A DNA stretch of 54,150 nucleotides, from assembly GCA_017464745.1 (NCBI GenBank), contig JAFTYJ010000010.1:1-54150 (forward strand). The letters are read 5' to 3'. The notes under the pieces were generated by a model. The model had not been told where the DNA came from. It was given only the letters and a program-made list of their open reading frames with translations, and did no database searches. Both the position numbers and the translations under genes were made by a program. The stretch comes from Rikenellaceae bacterium (lineage in GTDB: Bacteria > Bacteroidota > Bacteroidia > Bacteroidales > Rikenellaceae). Numbering within the stretch: position 1 is the stretch's first letter; every line of letters begins with the position of its first letter. Below, piece by piece: positions 1 to 8,868 of this stretch.

Positions 1-1154
1 ATTATACTCAACAGAGCGGCATAGTGTCGCCACCCCTCGCTCACTTCCAAGCCACCATAGATTTGGAGTTGCGACAGTCGCACAAAGTGCATCATCGGAA
101 ATCCCTGTGCCAACACCCGCGCCCAGGGGTCCATAGCCTTCAAGGGGAAGGTGACACCACACATTGTAGCCCCCAGCGAGGCAAACATCGAAGCCAACGA
201 CGCGCTCATCCACAATCGCGGAAAGAGGCTCGTCACAACAATCGCCACCGCCACCGAAGCCACGACAAGCAGTTGGGAGTTTAGCAGGATTTGCCACATC
301 GGGCACAGTCGGGGGATATGCACAGGGCCAAACATCACAAGGTCGCCCACCGCGGCCCACACACCTCCAAGCAGGGTCAGCGGAAGCAGTTTGCCAACCA
401 CTGCGGCCAGCACATCACCCTCGGCCACAGCAAGCCATTCACGAGCGGTATGGTCGCGCAGTTCGCAGCCGAGGGTGTAGGTAGCAAGCAACACCACCAG
501 CACCTGCAACATAACGTGATAGAAGGGGTGCGACAGATAGACCTCATAGTCGAGCGACGGATTGACCGTTGCATAGTCGGCCGAGGTGACGGGTATCAGA
601 AACTCCTCAATACGCCTCTCGCCAACACCCAGCGCCGTACCCGTTGTGAGGATAGGAGCGGCGGCCACGGTACGCAATATTCGCTCAAAGGCGGCATAGA
701 GTTCGCCACCGACCGACATCAGGGCGTAGTGGTAGTAGTAGCGGAGGGTTGTGGGTCGGCTAATCGACACGTCGGCCTCGAATCGCGGCGGCACCACAAA
801 AAAGCCATAAATCTCGCCTCGGCGCACCGCATCACGGGCTTCGGCCTCGTTGGCATAGTGGGTCACAATGCGAAGTGTCGGCACGGCGGCCACGGTACGC
901 ACCACACGGCGCGAGGTGGCCGAGAAGTCGAAATCGACCACCCCCACAGGCAGACTGTTCATTATCCCCGAGCCAAACACCGTAGCCATAAACATCAGCA
1001 CAAATGCAGGCAACACCACACCCGCCACCCACCACAACTTGCGGCGGCACATACGGCCCAACTCTCGGCGGAGAACGGCTGCGGTATGGCGTACGAATCG
1101 GCGCACAACAAGAGGGTATTTAGTGTTGATTATGTGGCTGTTGTGTGAGCACAC
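1..1154 (-). CDS. ABC-2 type export permease (3' end beyond window)
   Basis: This minus-strand frame stays open from a GTG at 1154 to the window edge, about 384 codons, so the C-terminus is missing. The product starts with an Arg-rich cytoplasmic stretch and a hydrophobic helix. A large extracytoplasmic domain follows, then a cluster of hydrophobic helices from about residue 215, including LQVLVVLLATYTLGCELRDH. This is the plan of YbhS/YhhJ-type ABC-2 permeases, which export drugs or lipids. The GTG directly follows a TGA in the same frame and overlaps the end of the HlyD gene, so translation is probably coupled. A later in-frame GTG is a possible alternative start. The ATPase is not visible in the window. 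Confidence 0.8.
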   Translation of the reverse strand, partial: MCSHNSHIINTKYPLVVRRFVRHTAAVLRRELGRMCRRKLWWVAGVVLPAFVLMFMATVFGSGIMNSLPVGVVDFDFSATSRRVVRTVAAVPTLRIVTHYANEAEARDAVRRGEIYGFFVVPPRFEADVSISRPTTLRYYYHYALMSVGGELYAAFERILRTVAAAPILTTGTALGVGERRIEEFLIPVTSADYATVNPSLDYEVYLSHPFYHVMLQVLVVLLATYTLGCELRDHTAREWLAVAEGDVLAAVVGKLLPLTLLGGVWAAVGDLVMFGPVHIPRLCPMWQILLNSQLLVVASVAVAIVVTSLFPRLWMSASLASMFASLGATMCGVTFPLKAMDPWARVLAQGFPMMHFVRLSQLQIYGGLEVSEGWRHYAALLSI

Positions 1155-2118
1155 TCATTCCCGGTCGCAGGCCGTGCAGCGGGGCGACGGGGCGTGCTTT
1201 AATCTCGAAGGTACGCAGGTCATAACTCCCCGTTTGGCGTGTTGAGCGCCACGTTGCATAACTCCCCAGGGGGCTGACATAGTAGATTCGGAATCGCACA
1301 TCCTCGGCGGCCAGCGCAGGGACATCGCCACGGAACTCACATCCCCCACCAAAGTGTGGCAACAGGTCCTCACGAACATTCAGCACCACATAGGCATCTC
1401 TCAGCACCACCACACTCATCACGGGAGCACCAGCCCCCACCAACTCTCCAACCCTCGGATAGACATCGGACACACATCCATCGGCGGGCGAGGTGAGGTG
1501 AATATCGTGCAACAGAGCCTCCACCTCATCGACAGCACCTCGGGCAGCCTCCACAAGTGAGCGTGCACTCTGGCGGTCTTGGCGTTGAGCACCACTTCGG
1601 GCAAGGAGGTATTGTTGTCGTGCCGCGTTTTCGTTGGCTTGGGCAGCCATCAGGAGGGTGTGGGCCTCGTCGCGGCGTTGGGAGGTGGCAATGCTGTCGC
1701 GCCACAGGGCCTCCACACGTTGCCAAGTGGCACTTGCCAGGTCGAGTTCGGCTTGGGCTTTGTTCCACAGTTGGCGTGCCGACTCCACAATTTGGCGGCG
1801 TGTGCCGTCGTCAATCTTGTCGCGTTGGGAGTTGGCGGCCTGCTCCAAGCCACTCACCTGACGAAGTTTGGCATAGGCCTCGGGGCACGAGATTACAACA
1901 AGCGTGTCGCCCGCCCGCACCGAGTCACCCTCGCTCACCACAAGCCGCTCGATGCGCCCCGTAAGTTTACCCGAAATGGTTATCTGGGGGCACTCCACGC
2001 TCCCTTGCAGAATGACGGGTTGGTGGCGGGTGAGAATCATCCCCGTCACAGCCGCAGCCACAACCACAGCAAGCATCACGGCAAGCAATACAGCCCACGT
2101 TTTGGTTTTGACAGTCAT
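1120..2118 (-). CDS. HlyD-family periplasmic adaptor (membrane fusion protein)
   Basis: The product (332 aa) has an N-terminal membrane anchor at about residues 7-28. A lipoyl/barrel-sandwich half (SGKLTGRIERLVVSEGDSVR) is followed by a long helical hairpin at about residues 75-190, then the second lipoyl half (LTSPADGCVSDVYPRVGEL) and a beta-barrel domain. Adaptors of this type join an inner-membrane exporter to a TolC-like channel. I chose the ATG at 2118 because the open frame upstream only overlaps the preceding gene in another frame and carries no signal. The start lies 4 bases after the upstream stop and the end overlaps the permease start, so the three genes form one operon. Confidence 0.88.
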   Translation of the reverse strand: MTVKTKTWAVLLAVMLAVVVAAAVTGMILTRHQPVILQGSVECPQITISGKLTGRIERLVVSEGDSVRAGDTLVVISCPEAYAKLRQVSGLEQAANSQRDKIDDGTRRQIVESARQLWNKAQAELDLASATWQRVEALWRDSIATSQRRDEAHTLLMAAQANENAARQQYLLARSGAQRQDRQSARSLVEAARGAVDEVEALLHDIHLTSPADGCVSDVYPRVGELVGAGAPVMSVVVLRDAYVVLNVREDLLPHFGGGCEFRGDVPALAAEDVRFRIYYVSPLGSYATWRSTRQTGSYDLRTFEIKARPVAPLHGLRPGMSVLTQQPHNQH

Positions 2119-2122
2119 AGGT

Positions 2123-3550
2123 TTACAAGTTTTTGGAGGTATCGGTGGCTTGCGCCGCCAGGTCATAGAACATCTCGGCAACACCACACAGCGACAGCAA
2201 TCCCGCAAGGGCAACATCGTAGGCATAGAGGGCTGTGAGCAACCCCTCACGGGCGGCCGACACTGCAACCTCGGCATCCACAACCTCATCCACCGAAGCA
2301 ACACCCTCGGCCCACTCACGGCGACGATTGTCGAGCACCCGTTGGGAGAGTCCTAGGGCGCGGCGTGACGAGCGAACACGGGCGGCAGCGGCTGCAAGGT
2401 CGGCAAGCAAGCGGTCGATAGCCGAGCAGGTATGTACAATGGCTTGGGAGTGGGCGAGGCGGGCGTTAGTCAGGGCAAGGCGTGAGCGGCGTATGGTGTG
2501 TTCGCGCGCCAAGCCGTCGAAGAGTGTCCACGACACACCGACACCCACCATACTGCGCGGCAGCAGGTGAGAGTCAAGGCCATAGGAGTAGAGATTTTGC
2601 CGTCCCCAGAGCACCACCGTAGGGGCATAGCCACTACGGCTCATACGAAGTCGCAAGGCCGAAGCCTCAATACCATGACCGAGAGTTTGTACCACGGGGT
2701 TGGACTCTGCACGAAGTCGAAAAAAACGCGCCGACGGCAACGAGTCGGCCACAAACATAGGTGTTGTGGGGCGAATTGTCGCACTATCTACGCCCACAAT
2801 CTCGTTCAACGCACTCTGCGCCGCCACCACCCTACCCTCGGCAGCGAGCAACGACGCTCGGGCATCTTCGAGTGCAACCTCGACAACCAACCGCTCGGTG
2901 ACATTCACCAATCCCTGCTCCAACATTCGGCTCACACTCCACAGGTGGCGTTCCAAAGCCTCGACCCCTCGGCGACGAACATCACACAGCCCCTCGGCCA
3001 ACACCACAGCATAGTAACTCTCAACAAGTCGCAATTGCAACTCGGCCTTGGCTGCATCGCGGGTGCTCTCGGCGGCACGCTGCAACTCGCCACCCAGGCG
3101 GCCGGCAAATATTCGGCGACCTCCCGTAAACACGGGCCACACAACCGAGGCATCGATACTCGCAACACCCTGCGGTACAAGCGGAAAGGCCAACGAATGA
3201 GCGCCCAAACGATTGAGCAAAGGTCTGATTATCACGTCATTCGGCAGTACTTCGCCCACACGTTGCACCAAAGGGTCGGTGACCGTTCGCAGCGAAGCAC
3301 GATACTCCACGGGGTTGGACATCCACACACCTCCACCCTCCACACTAACCGTGGGATACCACGCCGCCGACAACAGAGCCTTGTCGCTATGAGCCATCGC
3401 CACCTCGCCCTCGGCAATTCGGAGTGTCGCATTGTGGCGGAGCATCAGAGTGCAAGCCTCGCGCAAGGTTGCAGGCACAGGCTTGGCAGCCACAGCCACA
3501 CACAACGACAAGGCAGCAGCAACCACACATATTATACTACGCAACGACAT
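2123..3550 (-). CDS. TolC-family outer-membrane efflux protein
   Basis: The product (475 aa) begins with a signal peptide (MSLRSIICVVAAALSLCVA, cleavage after the AVAAK region). It has the two-fold pattern of long coiled-coil helices and short strands typical of outer-membrane factors, for example LRLVESYYAVVLAEGL and VDEVVDAEVAVSAAREGLL near the second repeat. It should form the outer-membrane duct for the HlyD/ABC-2 exporter encoded just downstream. It is the first gene of that operon and is transcribed away from the lipoprotein gene at 3690. The order (channel, adaptor, permease) is common in Bacteroidetes. The substrate cannot be told from sequence. Confidence 0.88.
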   Translation of the reverse strand: MSLRSIICVVAAALSLCVAVAAKPVPATLREACTLMLRHNATLRIAEGEVAMAHSDKALLSAAWYPTVSVEGGGVWMSNPVEYRASLRTVTDPLVQRVGEVLPNDVIIRPLLNRLGAHSLAFPLVPQGVASIDASVVWPVFTGGRRIFAGRLGGELQRAAESTRDAAKAELQLRLVESYYAVVLAEGLCDVRRRGVEALERHLWSVSRMLEQGLVNVTERLVVEVALEDARASLLAAEGRVVAAQSALNEIVGVDSATIRPTTPMFVADSLPSARFFRLRAESNPVVQTLGHGIEASALRLRMSRSGYAPTVVLWGRQNLYSYGLDSHLLPRSMVGVGVSWTLFDGLAREHTIRRSRLALTNARLAHSQAIVHTCSAIDRLLADLAAAAARVRSSRRALGLSQRVLDNRRREWAEGVASVDEVVDAEVAVSAAREGLLTALYAYDVALAGLLSLCGVAEMFYDLAAQATDTSKNL

Positions 3551-3689
3551 ATTCCGAAGGCTTTACTCCCCCACCCTGCATCAACAATCATACCGCCCGC
3601 CACACCCATACAAATCCCTACCACAGCCAACACCACAGGCACGCAACTTGCAAGGACTATGGGTGACTAACAAAAAAACTTTTTGCGTT

Positions 3690-4523
3690 ATGAAACGATT
3701 TTACATTGCTATGATGTGTTTGCTGGCGGTCGGGATGGCTGCCTGCAACGACGATGACGACAAGATTTCGGCTCCGTCGGCCGTTCGCACCGCCTTCGAT
3801 AAGATGTATCCCGAAGCCAAACTCGACGGCTGGTTGGGGTGGCGCGGCTATGTGATTGCCGATTTCGAACTCAACAACGAGGATGCACAAGCGTGGTACG
3901 ACAAGAGCGGTAAATGGTATATGACCGACACCGAGATTGACTACCGCGCACTGCCCGCCGAGGTGCGTACTGCCTACCAAAACAGCGCTTATGCCACCGA
4001 TTGGAATGTTGGAGATATGGAGAGGCTCGAACGCGCCGAGATGCAGACCATCTACATTCTTGAAGTGTGGCAGGGACGCATCGAAATCGACCTTTACTAC
4101 ACCACCGAAGGTCTGCTGGCAGGGCTGCAACAGTATGGTTATGGCGACCCGACGTGGTGGATTCCGCGCACCGTGCCCGAGGCTATTGCAACCTACCTCA
4201 GCACCAATTTCGAGGGTTATCAGATGATTCAACTGTTTGTGGAAGGTGGTCAAAGTGAGGCACTTATCAGCCACGAAAGCAAAGCCAAGTCGGTGATATT
4301 CAATGCCTCAAACGCTTGGACAAGCACCTCTTGGAGTGTGAGCGAGAGTGAGTTACCTGCCGAGGTAGTCAGCACCTTGGAGGGTTCGGAGTATGCCGAC
4401 TACATTATCCGCAGCGTGGAGTTTGTGAGTGATTCGTCGGGCGAGTGGTATCGCTTTGCGCTGACCAATGGAGGCCGCAATGTGGTGGTCAAAATTTCGT
4501 CTTCGGGCGACCTTATTCCGTAG
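3690..4523 (+). CDS. PepSY-like-domain lipoprotein
   Basis: The product (277 aa) starts with a lipoprotein signal (MKRFYIAMMCLLAVGMAACN; lipobox Cys about residue 20) followed by an acidic DDDD linker, which suits surface or outer-membrane sorting in Bacteroidetes. The body holds repeated units of the PepSY-like (BLIP-like) fold: AVRTAFDKMYPEAKLDGW, then LPAEVRTAYQNSAYA, then a similar VPEAIATYLSTNFEGYQM and LPAEVVSTLEGSEYADYI. Such proteins are abundant in gut Bacteroidales; their role is not established, and peptidase inhibition is only a fold-based guess. The in-frame reading upstream of 3690 lacks a signal peptide. A strong hairpin follows the stop. Confidence 0.8.
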   Translation: MKRFYIAMMCLLAVGMAACNDDDDKISAPSAVRTAFDKMYPEAKLDGWLGWRGYVIADFELNNEDAQAWYDKSGKWYMTDTEIDYRALPAEVRTAYQNSAYATDWNVGDMERLERAEMQTIYILEVWQGRIEIDLYYTTEGLLAGLQQYGYGDPTWWIPRTVPEAIATYLSTNFEGYQMIQLFVEGGQSEALISHESKAKSVIFNASNAWTSTSWSVSESELPAEVVSTLEGSEYADYIIRSVEFVSDSSGEWYRFALTNGGRNVVVKISSSGDLIP

Positions 4524-4546
4524 CGCACGCTCTACCCCACTACACA

Positions 4547-4576
4547 ACGAAGGCTCCCTTTGTGGGGAGCCTTCGT
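4547..4576. terminator. 12-bp stem hairpin after the PepSY-like gene
   Basis: ACGAAGGCTCCC and GGGAGCCTTCGT pair perfectly across a 6-base loop, 23 bases after the stop at 4523. The T tract after it is weak, so termination may be partial. It also separates the parS-like sites from the upstream gene. Confidence 0.7.
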
Positions 4577-4581
4577 CATAT

Positions 4582-4597
4582 TGTTCCTCGTGGAACA
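4582..4597. other. parS-like 16-mer, copy 1
   Basis: The sequence is TGTTCCTCGTGGAACA. It differs from the ParB-binding palindrome TGTTCCACGTGGAACA only at position 7. It is the first of three sites within 136 bases beside mnmG (gidA), a gene often near the origin. Confidence 0.5.
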
Positions 4598-4633
4598 TTT
4601 ATCATTTGTTTTCATTCGGAGTGCGCTTGCAAT

Positions 4634-4649
4634 TGTTCCCCGTGGAACA
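4634..4649. other. parS-like 16-mer, copy 2
   Basis: The sequence is TGTTCCCCGTGGAACA, with the same single departure from the parS palindrome (position 7). The pairing extends two bases further on each side, giving eight-base arms ATTGTTCC and GGAACAAT. Confidence 0.5.
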
Positions 4650-4701
4650 ATTTGGACTTTTAAGGTGCGTTACTCGCGAGGCAATTTGGAGTTTACGCGA
4701 A

Positions 4702-4717
4702 TGTTCCCCGTGGAACA
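4702..4717. other. parS-like 16-mer, copy 3
   Basis: This is an exact repeat of the copy-2 core TGTTCCCCGTGGAACA in the same orientation, 68 bases further on and 42 bases from the end of mnmG. Confidence 0.5.
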
Positions 4718-4758
4718 ATTAGAGCCAAAACACGACCCGAACGGCGGCAAAACAGTGA

Positions 4759-6639
4759 TTAGCGACCGAAATAGACCAACAAAACATTGATGTCGGCGGG
4801 CGAAACTCCGGGGATACGCGACGCCTCACCAATGGTCGAAGGACGAATTTTGGTCAATTTCTGGCGTGCCTCCATAGTCAGCGACTGCATCGAACCGAAA
4901 TCAAAGTCGGCAGGAATAAGGATATTTTCGAGGCGGTGGAGTTTGGCTGCGATGAGTTTCTCTCGCTCGATATAACCGCGATACTTTATCAGAATCTCGG
5001 CCTCGTCCAACACTTCGCTCGAAAAACCGTTCTCGGCAACGAAATTTCGCAACGACTCGACACACTCAATAAGTCCTGCAAGGGTCACTTCGCCACGAGC
5101 AAGCACAAAATCGAGTTTGCGCGACTGCAAAATCGGAGCCGAACCAACCGTTTCTAAATATACCGAAATTTCGCTCGGAGCGACACTCTGTGCGTGCAAG
5201 AAATTTTTAAGCGATTCTACGGCCGATTTTTTTTGCTCAAAAAATGCTGCTCGTTCGGGAGTCACAAGACCAATTTCGATACCGACGGGCGTCAATCTCA
5301 CATCGGCATTATCTTGTCGAAGCAGGATTCGATACTCGGCGCGACTCGTAAACATTCGATAGGGCTCATCGACTCCCTTAGTCACAAGGTCGTCAATCAG
5401 CACACCGATATACGCTTGGTCGCGGCGCAGCACCAGAGGGCTCTCTCCCACCCTGCGGCGGTGAGCATTGATACCCGCCATAAGACCTTGTGCAGCGGCC
5501 TCCTCATAGCCCGTAGTACCATTGATTTGGCCTGCAAAATAGAGTCCCTCGACAAGTTTGGTTTCGAGCGAATGGCGCAGTTGCGTGGGCGGGAAGTAGT
5601 CATACTCAATAGCATAGCCCGGGCGATAGATATGCACCTGTTCCATACCCTGAATTTGTTGCAGTGCAGCTACTTGCACCTGCCACGGCAGCGATGACGA
5701 GAAGCCATTAAGGTACATTTCGTGGGTATCACGGCCCTCGGGTTCGAGGAAAAGTTGATGAGAATCCTTGCCGGCAAAGGTGCGCAATTTATCCTCAATA
5801 CTCGGGCAATAGCGGGGTCCCACGCCCTGAATCGTACCATTGAAAAGCGGCGAATCCTCGAATCCCGTACGCAGCGTATCGTGCACCTCACGCGAGGTAT
5901 ACACAAGGTAACAAGGCAACTGATTTTCGACCGGCGAGGTGGTGGGCAAGAACGAGAATTTGGCAGGTTTGGCATCGCCATATTGGGGTTCGAGGTTGGT
6001 GAAATCCACCGTGCGAGCATCAATTCGGACGGGAGTTCCCGTCTTCATACGACCCACCTCAAAACCGAGTTCACGCAGCGATTCGGTGACTCCGTGCGAG
6101 GCGGCATCCCCTGCCCTTCCGCCCTCGGCCGACGAGCGTCCGACGTGCATCAAACCACCCAAAAAAGTACCGTTAGTAAGAATCACTGCATCGGCCTCGA
6201 ACTCCACTCCAAAAGCGGTGCGAACACCCGTAACTCTCACACCCTCAGTGCGGTCGAACACAAGATCCACCACGCTATCCTGCCACAAAAACAGGTTCGG
6301 AGTGTTCTCCAAAGTTTGTCGCCACAGAGCCGAGAACAGCGCCTTATCGCACTGCGCGCGCGGGCTCCACATAGCCGCACCCTTCGACAGGTTAAGCATA
6401 CGGAACTGTATGGTCGCGCGGTCGGTAATAACGCCCATTTGGCCACCCAGCGCATCTATCTCGCGCACTATTTGGCCCTTCGCAACGCCACCCACCGCGG
6501 GGTTACACGACATCGAGGCAAACTTGGTCATATCCATCGTTATAAGCAGCGTTTGCGACCCCAGGTTGGCAGCCGCAGCCGCAGCCTCACAACCCGCGTG
6601 GCCACCACCCACCACTATAACGTCATATTTGGTTCTCAT
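4759..6639 (-). CDS. mnmG: tRNA uridine-5-carboxymethylaminomethyl(34) synthesis enzyme MnmG
   Basis: The product (626 aa) has the length and motifs of MnmG/GidA. There is an N-terminal FAD Rossmann motif (VVGGGHAGCEAAAAA), the family block SCNPAVGGVAKGQIVREIDALGG, the tRNA-binding region with LEPEGRDTHEMYLNGFSSSLP, and a C-terminal helical domain ending in SRIPGVSPADINVLLVYFG. With MnmE it modifies U34 in the wobble position of several tRNAs, using FAD and folate. The ATG at 6639 is the only sensible start. It is the downstream gene of a pair with ybeY (37-base gap). A TAACTTTC sequence at about 6648-6655 could be a weak -7 box of its own. Confidence 0.97.
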   Translation of the reverse strand: MRTKYDVIVVGGGHAGCEAAAAAANLGSQTLLITMDMTKFASMSCNPAVGGVAKGQIVREIDALGGQMGVITDRATIQFRMLNLSKGAAMWSPRAQCDKALFSALWRQTLENTPNLFLWQDSVVDLVFDRTEGVRVTGVRTAFGVEFEADAVILTNGTFLGGLMHVGRSSAEGGRAGDAASHGVTESLRELGFEVGRMKTGTPVRIDARTVDFTNLEPQYGDAKPAKFSFLPTTSPVENQLPCYLVYTSREVHDTLRTGFEDSPLFNGTIQGVGPRYCPSIEDKLRTFAGKDSHQLFLEPEGRDTHEMYLNGFSSSLPWQVQVAALQQIQGMEQVHIYRPGYAIEYDYFPPTQLRHSLETKLVEGLYFAGQINGTTGYEEAAAQGLMAGINAHRRRVGESPLVLRRDQAYIGVLIDDLVTKGVDEPYRMFTSRAEYRILLRQDNADVRLTPVGIEIGLVTPERAAFFEQKKSAVESLKNFLHAQSVAPSEISVYLETVGSAPILQSRKLDFVLARGEVTLAGLIECVESLRNFVAENGFSSEVLDEAEILIKYRGYIEREKLIAAKLHRLENILIPADFDFGSMQSLTMEARQKLTKIRPSTIGEASRIPGVSPADINVLLVYFGR

Positions 6640-6676
6640 ATCTCCTAACGAAAGTTACAAATGTTTGGCAATCAGT

Positions 6677-7108
6677 CTATTCGATAGTTTGTCGCAGCGC
6701 CAGATACTTATCCTCCGTGGCGTGCATCACGCGCTCCTCCTCGGGGCTCTTATCCTTATAGCCACACAGGTGCAGCAGGCCGTGTACCACAACACGATAA
6801 ATCTCCTCGCGAGGATCGGTACCCAACTTATGGGCATTATCCTCGACCGTCTCGGGGTCGATAAACACATCCCCACTCGCCACACGGCGCTCATAGTCCG
6901 TATAATCGAAGGTTATAATATCCGTAAAGTAGTCGTGGCCAACGTATTGCACGTTCATCGCGCGATGGCGCTCCGAGCCGCAAAAAATATAATTCATTGC
7001 ACCCAAACGAAAGCCCTCGCTCTCGGCAACGGCCTTCAACCACCGTGCCGTACGCATCTTCTCGGGCAATCGGTAGTCACTCTCTTCGGTATAGTATCTT
7101 ACTGCCAT
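6677..7108 (-). CDS. ybeY: Endoribonuclease YbeY (rRNA maturation)
   Basis: The product (143 aa) carries the UPF0054 metal site HGLLHLCGYKDKSPEEE near the C-terminus and the central strand block YFTDIITFDY. YbeY is a zinc-dependent RNase needed for 16S rRNA 3'-end maturation and ribosome quality control. The usual third zinc His (HxxGxDH) is absent and the motif reads GYKDK; I recall this as normal for Bacteroidetes YbeY rather than a defect. It lies upstream of mnmG in the same direction. Confidence 0.93.
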   Translation of the reverse strand: MAVRYYTEESDYRLPEKMRTARWLKAVAESEGFRLGAMNYIFCGSERHRAMNVQYVGHDYFTDIITFDYTDYERRVASGDVFIDPETVEDNAHKLGTDPREEIYRVVVHGLLHLCGYKDKSPEEERVMHATEDKYLALRQTIE

Positions 7109-7292
7109 TTTATCGTGTTATATCTCTGCCACTCAGCGCCTTACCCCACCCTACCCCACTCAGGTGCAAAGGGACAACGGCTCGGCAACATCGGGCTTTT
7201 TGCGAGTGCAATGTACTCATTTTTCGCGGAACAGCCAAGTCTATGCTTGGGTTATATATTTTATATGTGCCTTTTGAGTGGCAGGGGTACTT

Positions 7293-7311
7293 TTTTTGAG
7301 CGTTCAAAAAG
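7293..7311. repeat. Copy of the TTTTTGArCGyTCAAAAA palindrome
   Basis: The sequence TTTTTGAGCGTTCAAAAAG is nearly self-complementary. It matches the palindromes at 24713, 24761, 32645 and 54109, including a following ACA-rich tail. It sits just beyond the pgk terminator. Confidence 0.6.
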
Positions 7312-7321
7312 CACAACACAA

Positions 7322-7355
7322 CAAAGCCCGGCGACGTGGTTGTCGCCAGGCTTTG
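7322..7355 (-). terminator. Terminator of pgk
   Basis: A 14-bp stem with one mismatch (CAAAGCCCGGCGAC / GTCGCCAGGCTTTG) lies 24 bases beyond the pgk stop. On the minus strand it is followed by a T/G-rich tail. Confidence 0.75.
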
Positions 7356-7378
7356 AATGTTTTGTAACGTTGCGAGTA

Positions 7379-8638
7379 TTACTTGCGGATTGCAGCAACG
7401 CCGGGAAGTTCTTTACCCTCCATATATTCGAGCAGAGCACCGCCACCGGTCGAAACGTAGCTAACTTTGTCGGCCAAACCGAACTTGTTGATGCAGGCAA
7501 CCGAGTCACCACCACCAATCAGCGAGTAAGCACCCTCGGCAGTAGCCTCGGCGATAGCCTCAGCAACTACGCGACAGCCTGTCTCGAATTTCGGGAACTC
7601 GAACACGCCCACGGGACCGTTCCAGAGGATGGTTTTGCTGGCTTTGATAACATCGGCAAACGTTTTTTTGGCTTTAACGTCGATGTCCATACCCTCCCAA
7701 CCGTCGGGAATGTCGTTTACGGGAGCAACGAGGGTATCCGAATCGTTCGAGAATTGGTTGCCACAGAGAGCATCCTCAGCGAAGATAAGTTTCACGCCTT
7801 TCTCCTCGGCACGTTTGATGATATCCAGAGCCACGCCGTGCATATCTACCTCGTTAATCGAAGTACCTACTTTGCCACCTTGTGCAGCAGCGAAGGTGTA
7901 GGTCATACCGCCAGCCAGGATGATGCTGTCCACTTTGTCCAACAGACGCTCGATGATGGTGATTTTGGTCGACACCTTAGCACCACCGATGATAGCCAAG
8001 AAGGGACGTTGGGGGTTCTCCATAACGCCGTCGATTGCTTTCAACTCGCCCTCCATAACGTAACCGAACATTTTGTCGGTGGGGAAGTAGTCGGCGATAA
8101 GCGCGGTCGAAGCGTGAGCACGGTGAGCGGTACCGAATGCGTCATTGATGTAGCAGTCGGCATACGAAGCCAAGCGTTTCACAAACTCTTTTTGGCTTGC
8201 TTTAACAGCCTTTTTAGCCTCTGCTTTCTCCTCGTCGGTAGCCTCGGCAGCCAGACCACGGGGTTTGCCCTCCTCCTCGGCGTAGAAACGGAGGTTTTCG
8301 AGCATCATTACCTCACCGGGTTTGAGCGCAGCAGCCATTTCGGCAGCCTTGTCACCCATACAGTCGCCGGCGAATTGAACCTTCACACCCAGACGGTTCT
8401 CAACAGCACCGATGATGTGGCTGAGCGAGAATTTGTCGTCGTTGTTCTTTTTGGGACGACCCAGGTGCGACATCAGGATAACGCTACCGCCACCTGCCAG
8501 CACTTTTTTGATAGTAGGGATTGCGGCACGAATACGGGTGTCGTCGGTTACCTCGAATTTTTCGTTGAGGGGCACGTTGAAGTCCACGCGGATGATAGCA
8601 CGTTTACCCGCGAAGTTGTAAGTGTCAATGGTGTTCAT
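7379..8638 (-). CDS. pgk: Phosphoglycerate kinase
   Basis: The product (419 aa) makes ATP and 3-phosphoglycerate from 1,3-bisphosphoglycerate and ADP in glycolysis. The substrate-binding motif RVDFNVPLN is at residues 17-25. [40 protein letters not shown] and the C-terminal [13 protein letters not shown] nucleotide loop are all intact. The ATG at 8638 matches the family start and a TAACTTTG box lies about 70 bases upstream. It has its own promoter and terminator. Codon use is strongly optimised, as expected for an abundant enzyme. Confidence 0.98.
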   Translation of the reverse strand: MNTIDTYNFAGKRAIIRVDFNVPLNEKFEVTDDTRIRAAIPTIKKVLAGGGSVILMSHLGRPKKNNDDKFSLSHIIGAVENRLGVKVQFAGDCMGDKAAEMAAALKPGEVMMLENLRFYAEEEGKPRGLAAEATDEEKAEAKKAVKASQKEFVKRLASYADCYINDAFGTAHRAHASTALIADYFPTDKMFGYVMEGELKAIDGVMENPQRPFLAIIGGAKVSTKITIIERLLDKVDSIILAGGMTYTFAAAQGGKVGTSINEVDMHGVALDIIKRAEEKGVKLIFAEDALCGNQFSNDSDTLVAPVNDIPDGWEGMDIDVKAKKTFADVIKASKTILWNGPVGVFEFPKFETGCRVVAEAIAEATAEGAYSLIGGGDSVACINKFGLADKVSYVSTGGGALLEYMEGKELPGVAAIRK

Positions 8639-8710
8639 TGGTTTGTTTTTTTATGTGTGATTAATTGTTTGCGTGTTTGTTTTGTGATGTGCAAGGCACA
8701 TATAACTCCA

Positions 8711-8718
8711 CAAAGTTA
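8711..8718 (-). promoter_or_regulatory. -7 box of pgk promoter
   Basis: On the minus strand this reads TAACTTTG, an exact TAnnTTTG match, 73 bases before the pgk ATG. No clear -33 TTTG was placed at the usual spacing. Confidence 0.55.
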
Positions 8719-8813
8719 CAAACATTTGCTCGAAAATCCAATCCGAAACCTGTTTTTTTGTTGTATCGCGCCGTTGATTTTCAAATAGGGTGGGGGAGTG
8801 TGCGGTGGTTTTC

Positions 8814-8846
8814 GACAAAAAAAGCAGACACCCCGAGGGATGCCTG
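8814..8846 (-). terminator. Terminator of the outer-membrane barrel gene
   Basis: On the minus strand CAGGCATCC pairs with GGTGTCTG, including G-U pairs, around a short loop. A run of seven T follows, 23 bases after the stop at 8869. Confidence 0.75.
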
Positions 8847-8868
8847 TCGTTGCAAAAAAGCCTGAATT

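Noticed and set aside
291..1148. Long plus-strand ORF of 285 codons
   Set aside because: It is the antisense shadow of the ABC-2 permease: His/Gln/Arg-rich, no start context, no motif.
6760..6790. YbeY lacking its third zinc His as a broken gene
   Set aside because: The HLCGxxDK form is, as I recall, standard in Bacteroidetes, and the rest of the protein is intact.
5939..8788. Plus-strand ORF of 949 codons
   Set aside because: It spans mnmG, ybeY and pgk in antisense and shows no domain of its own.
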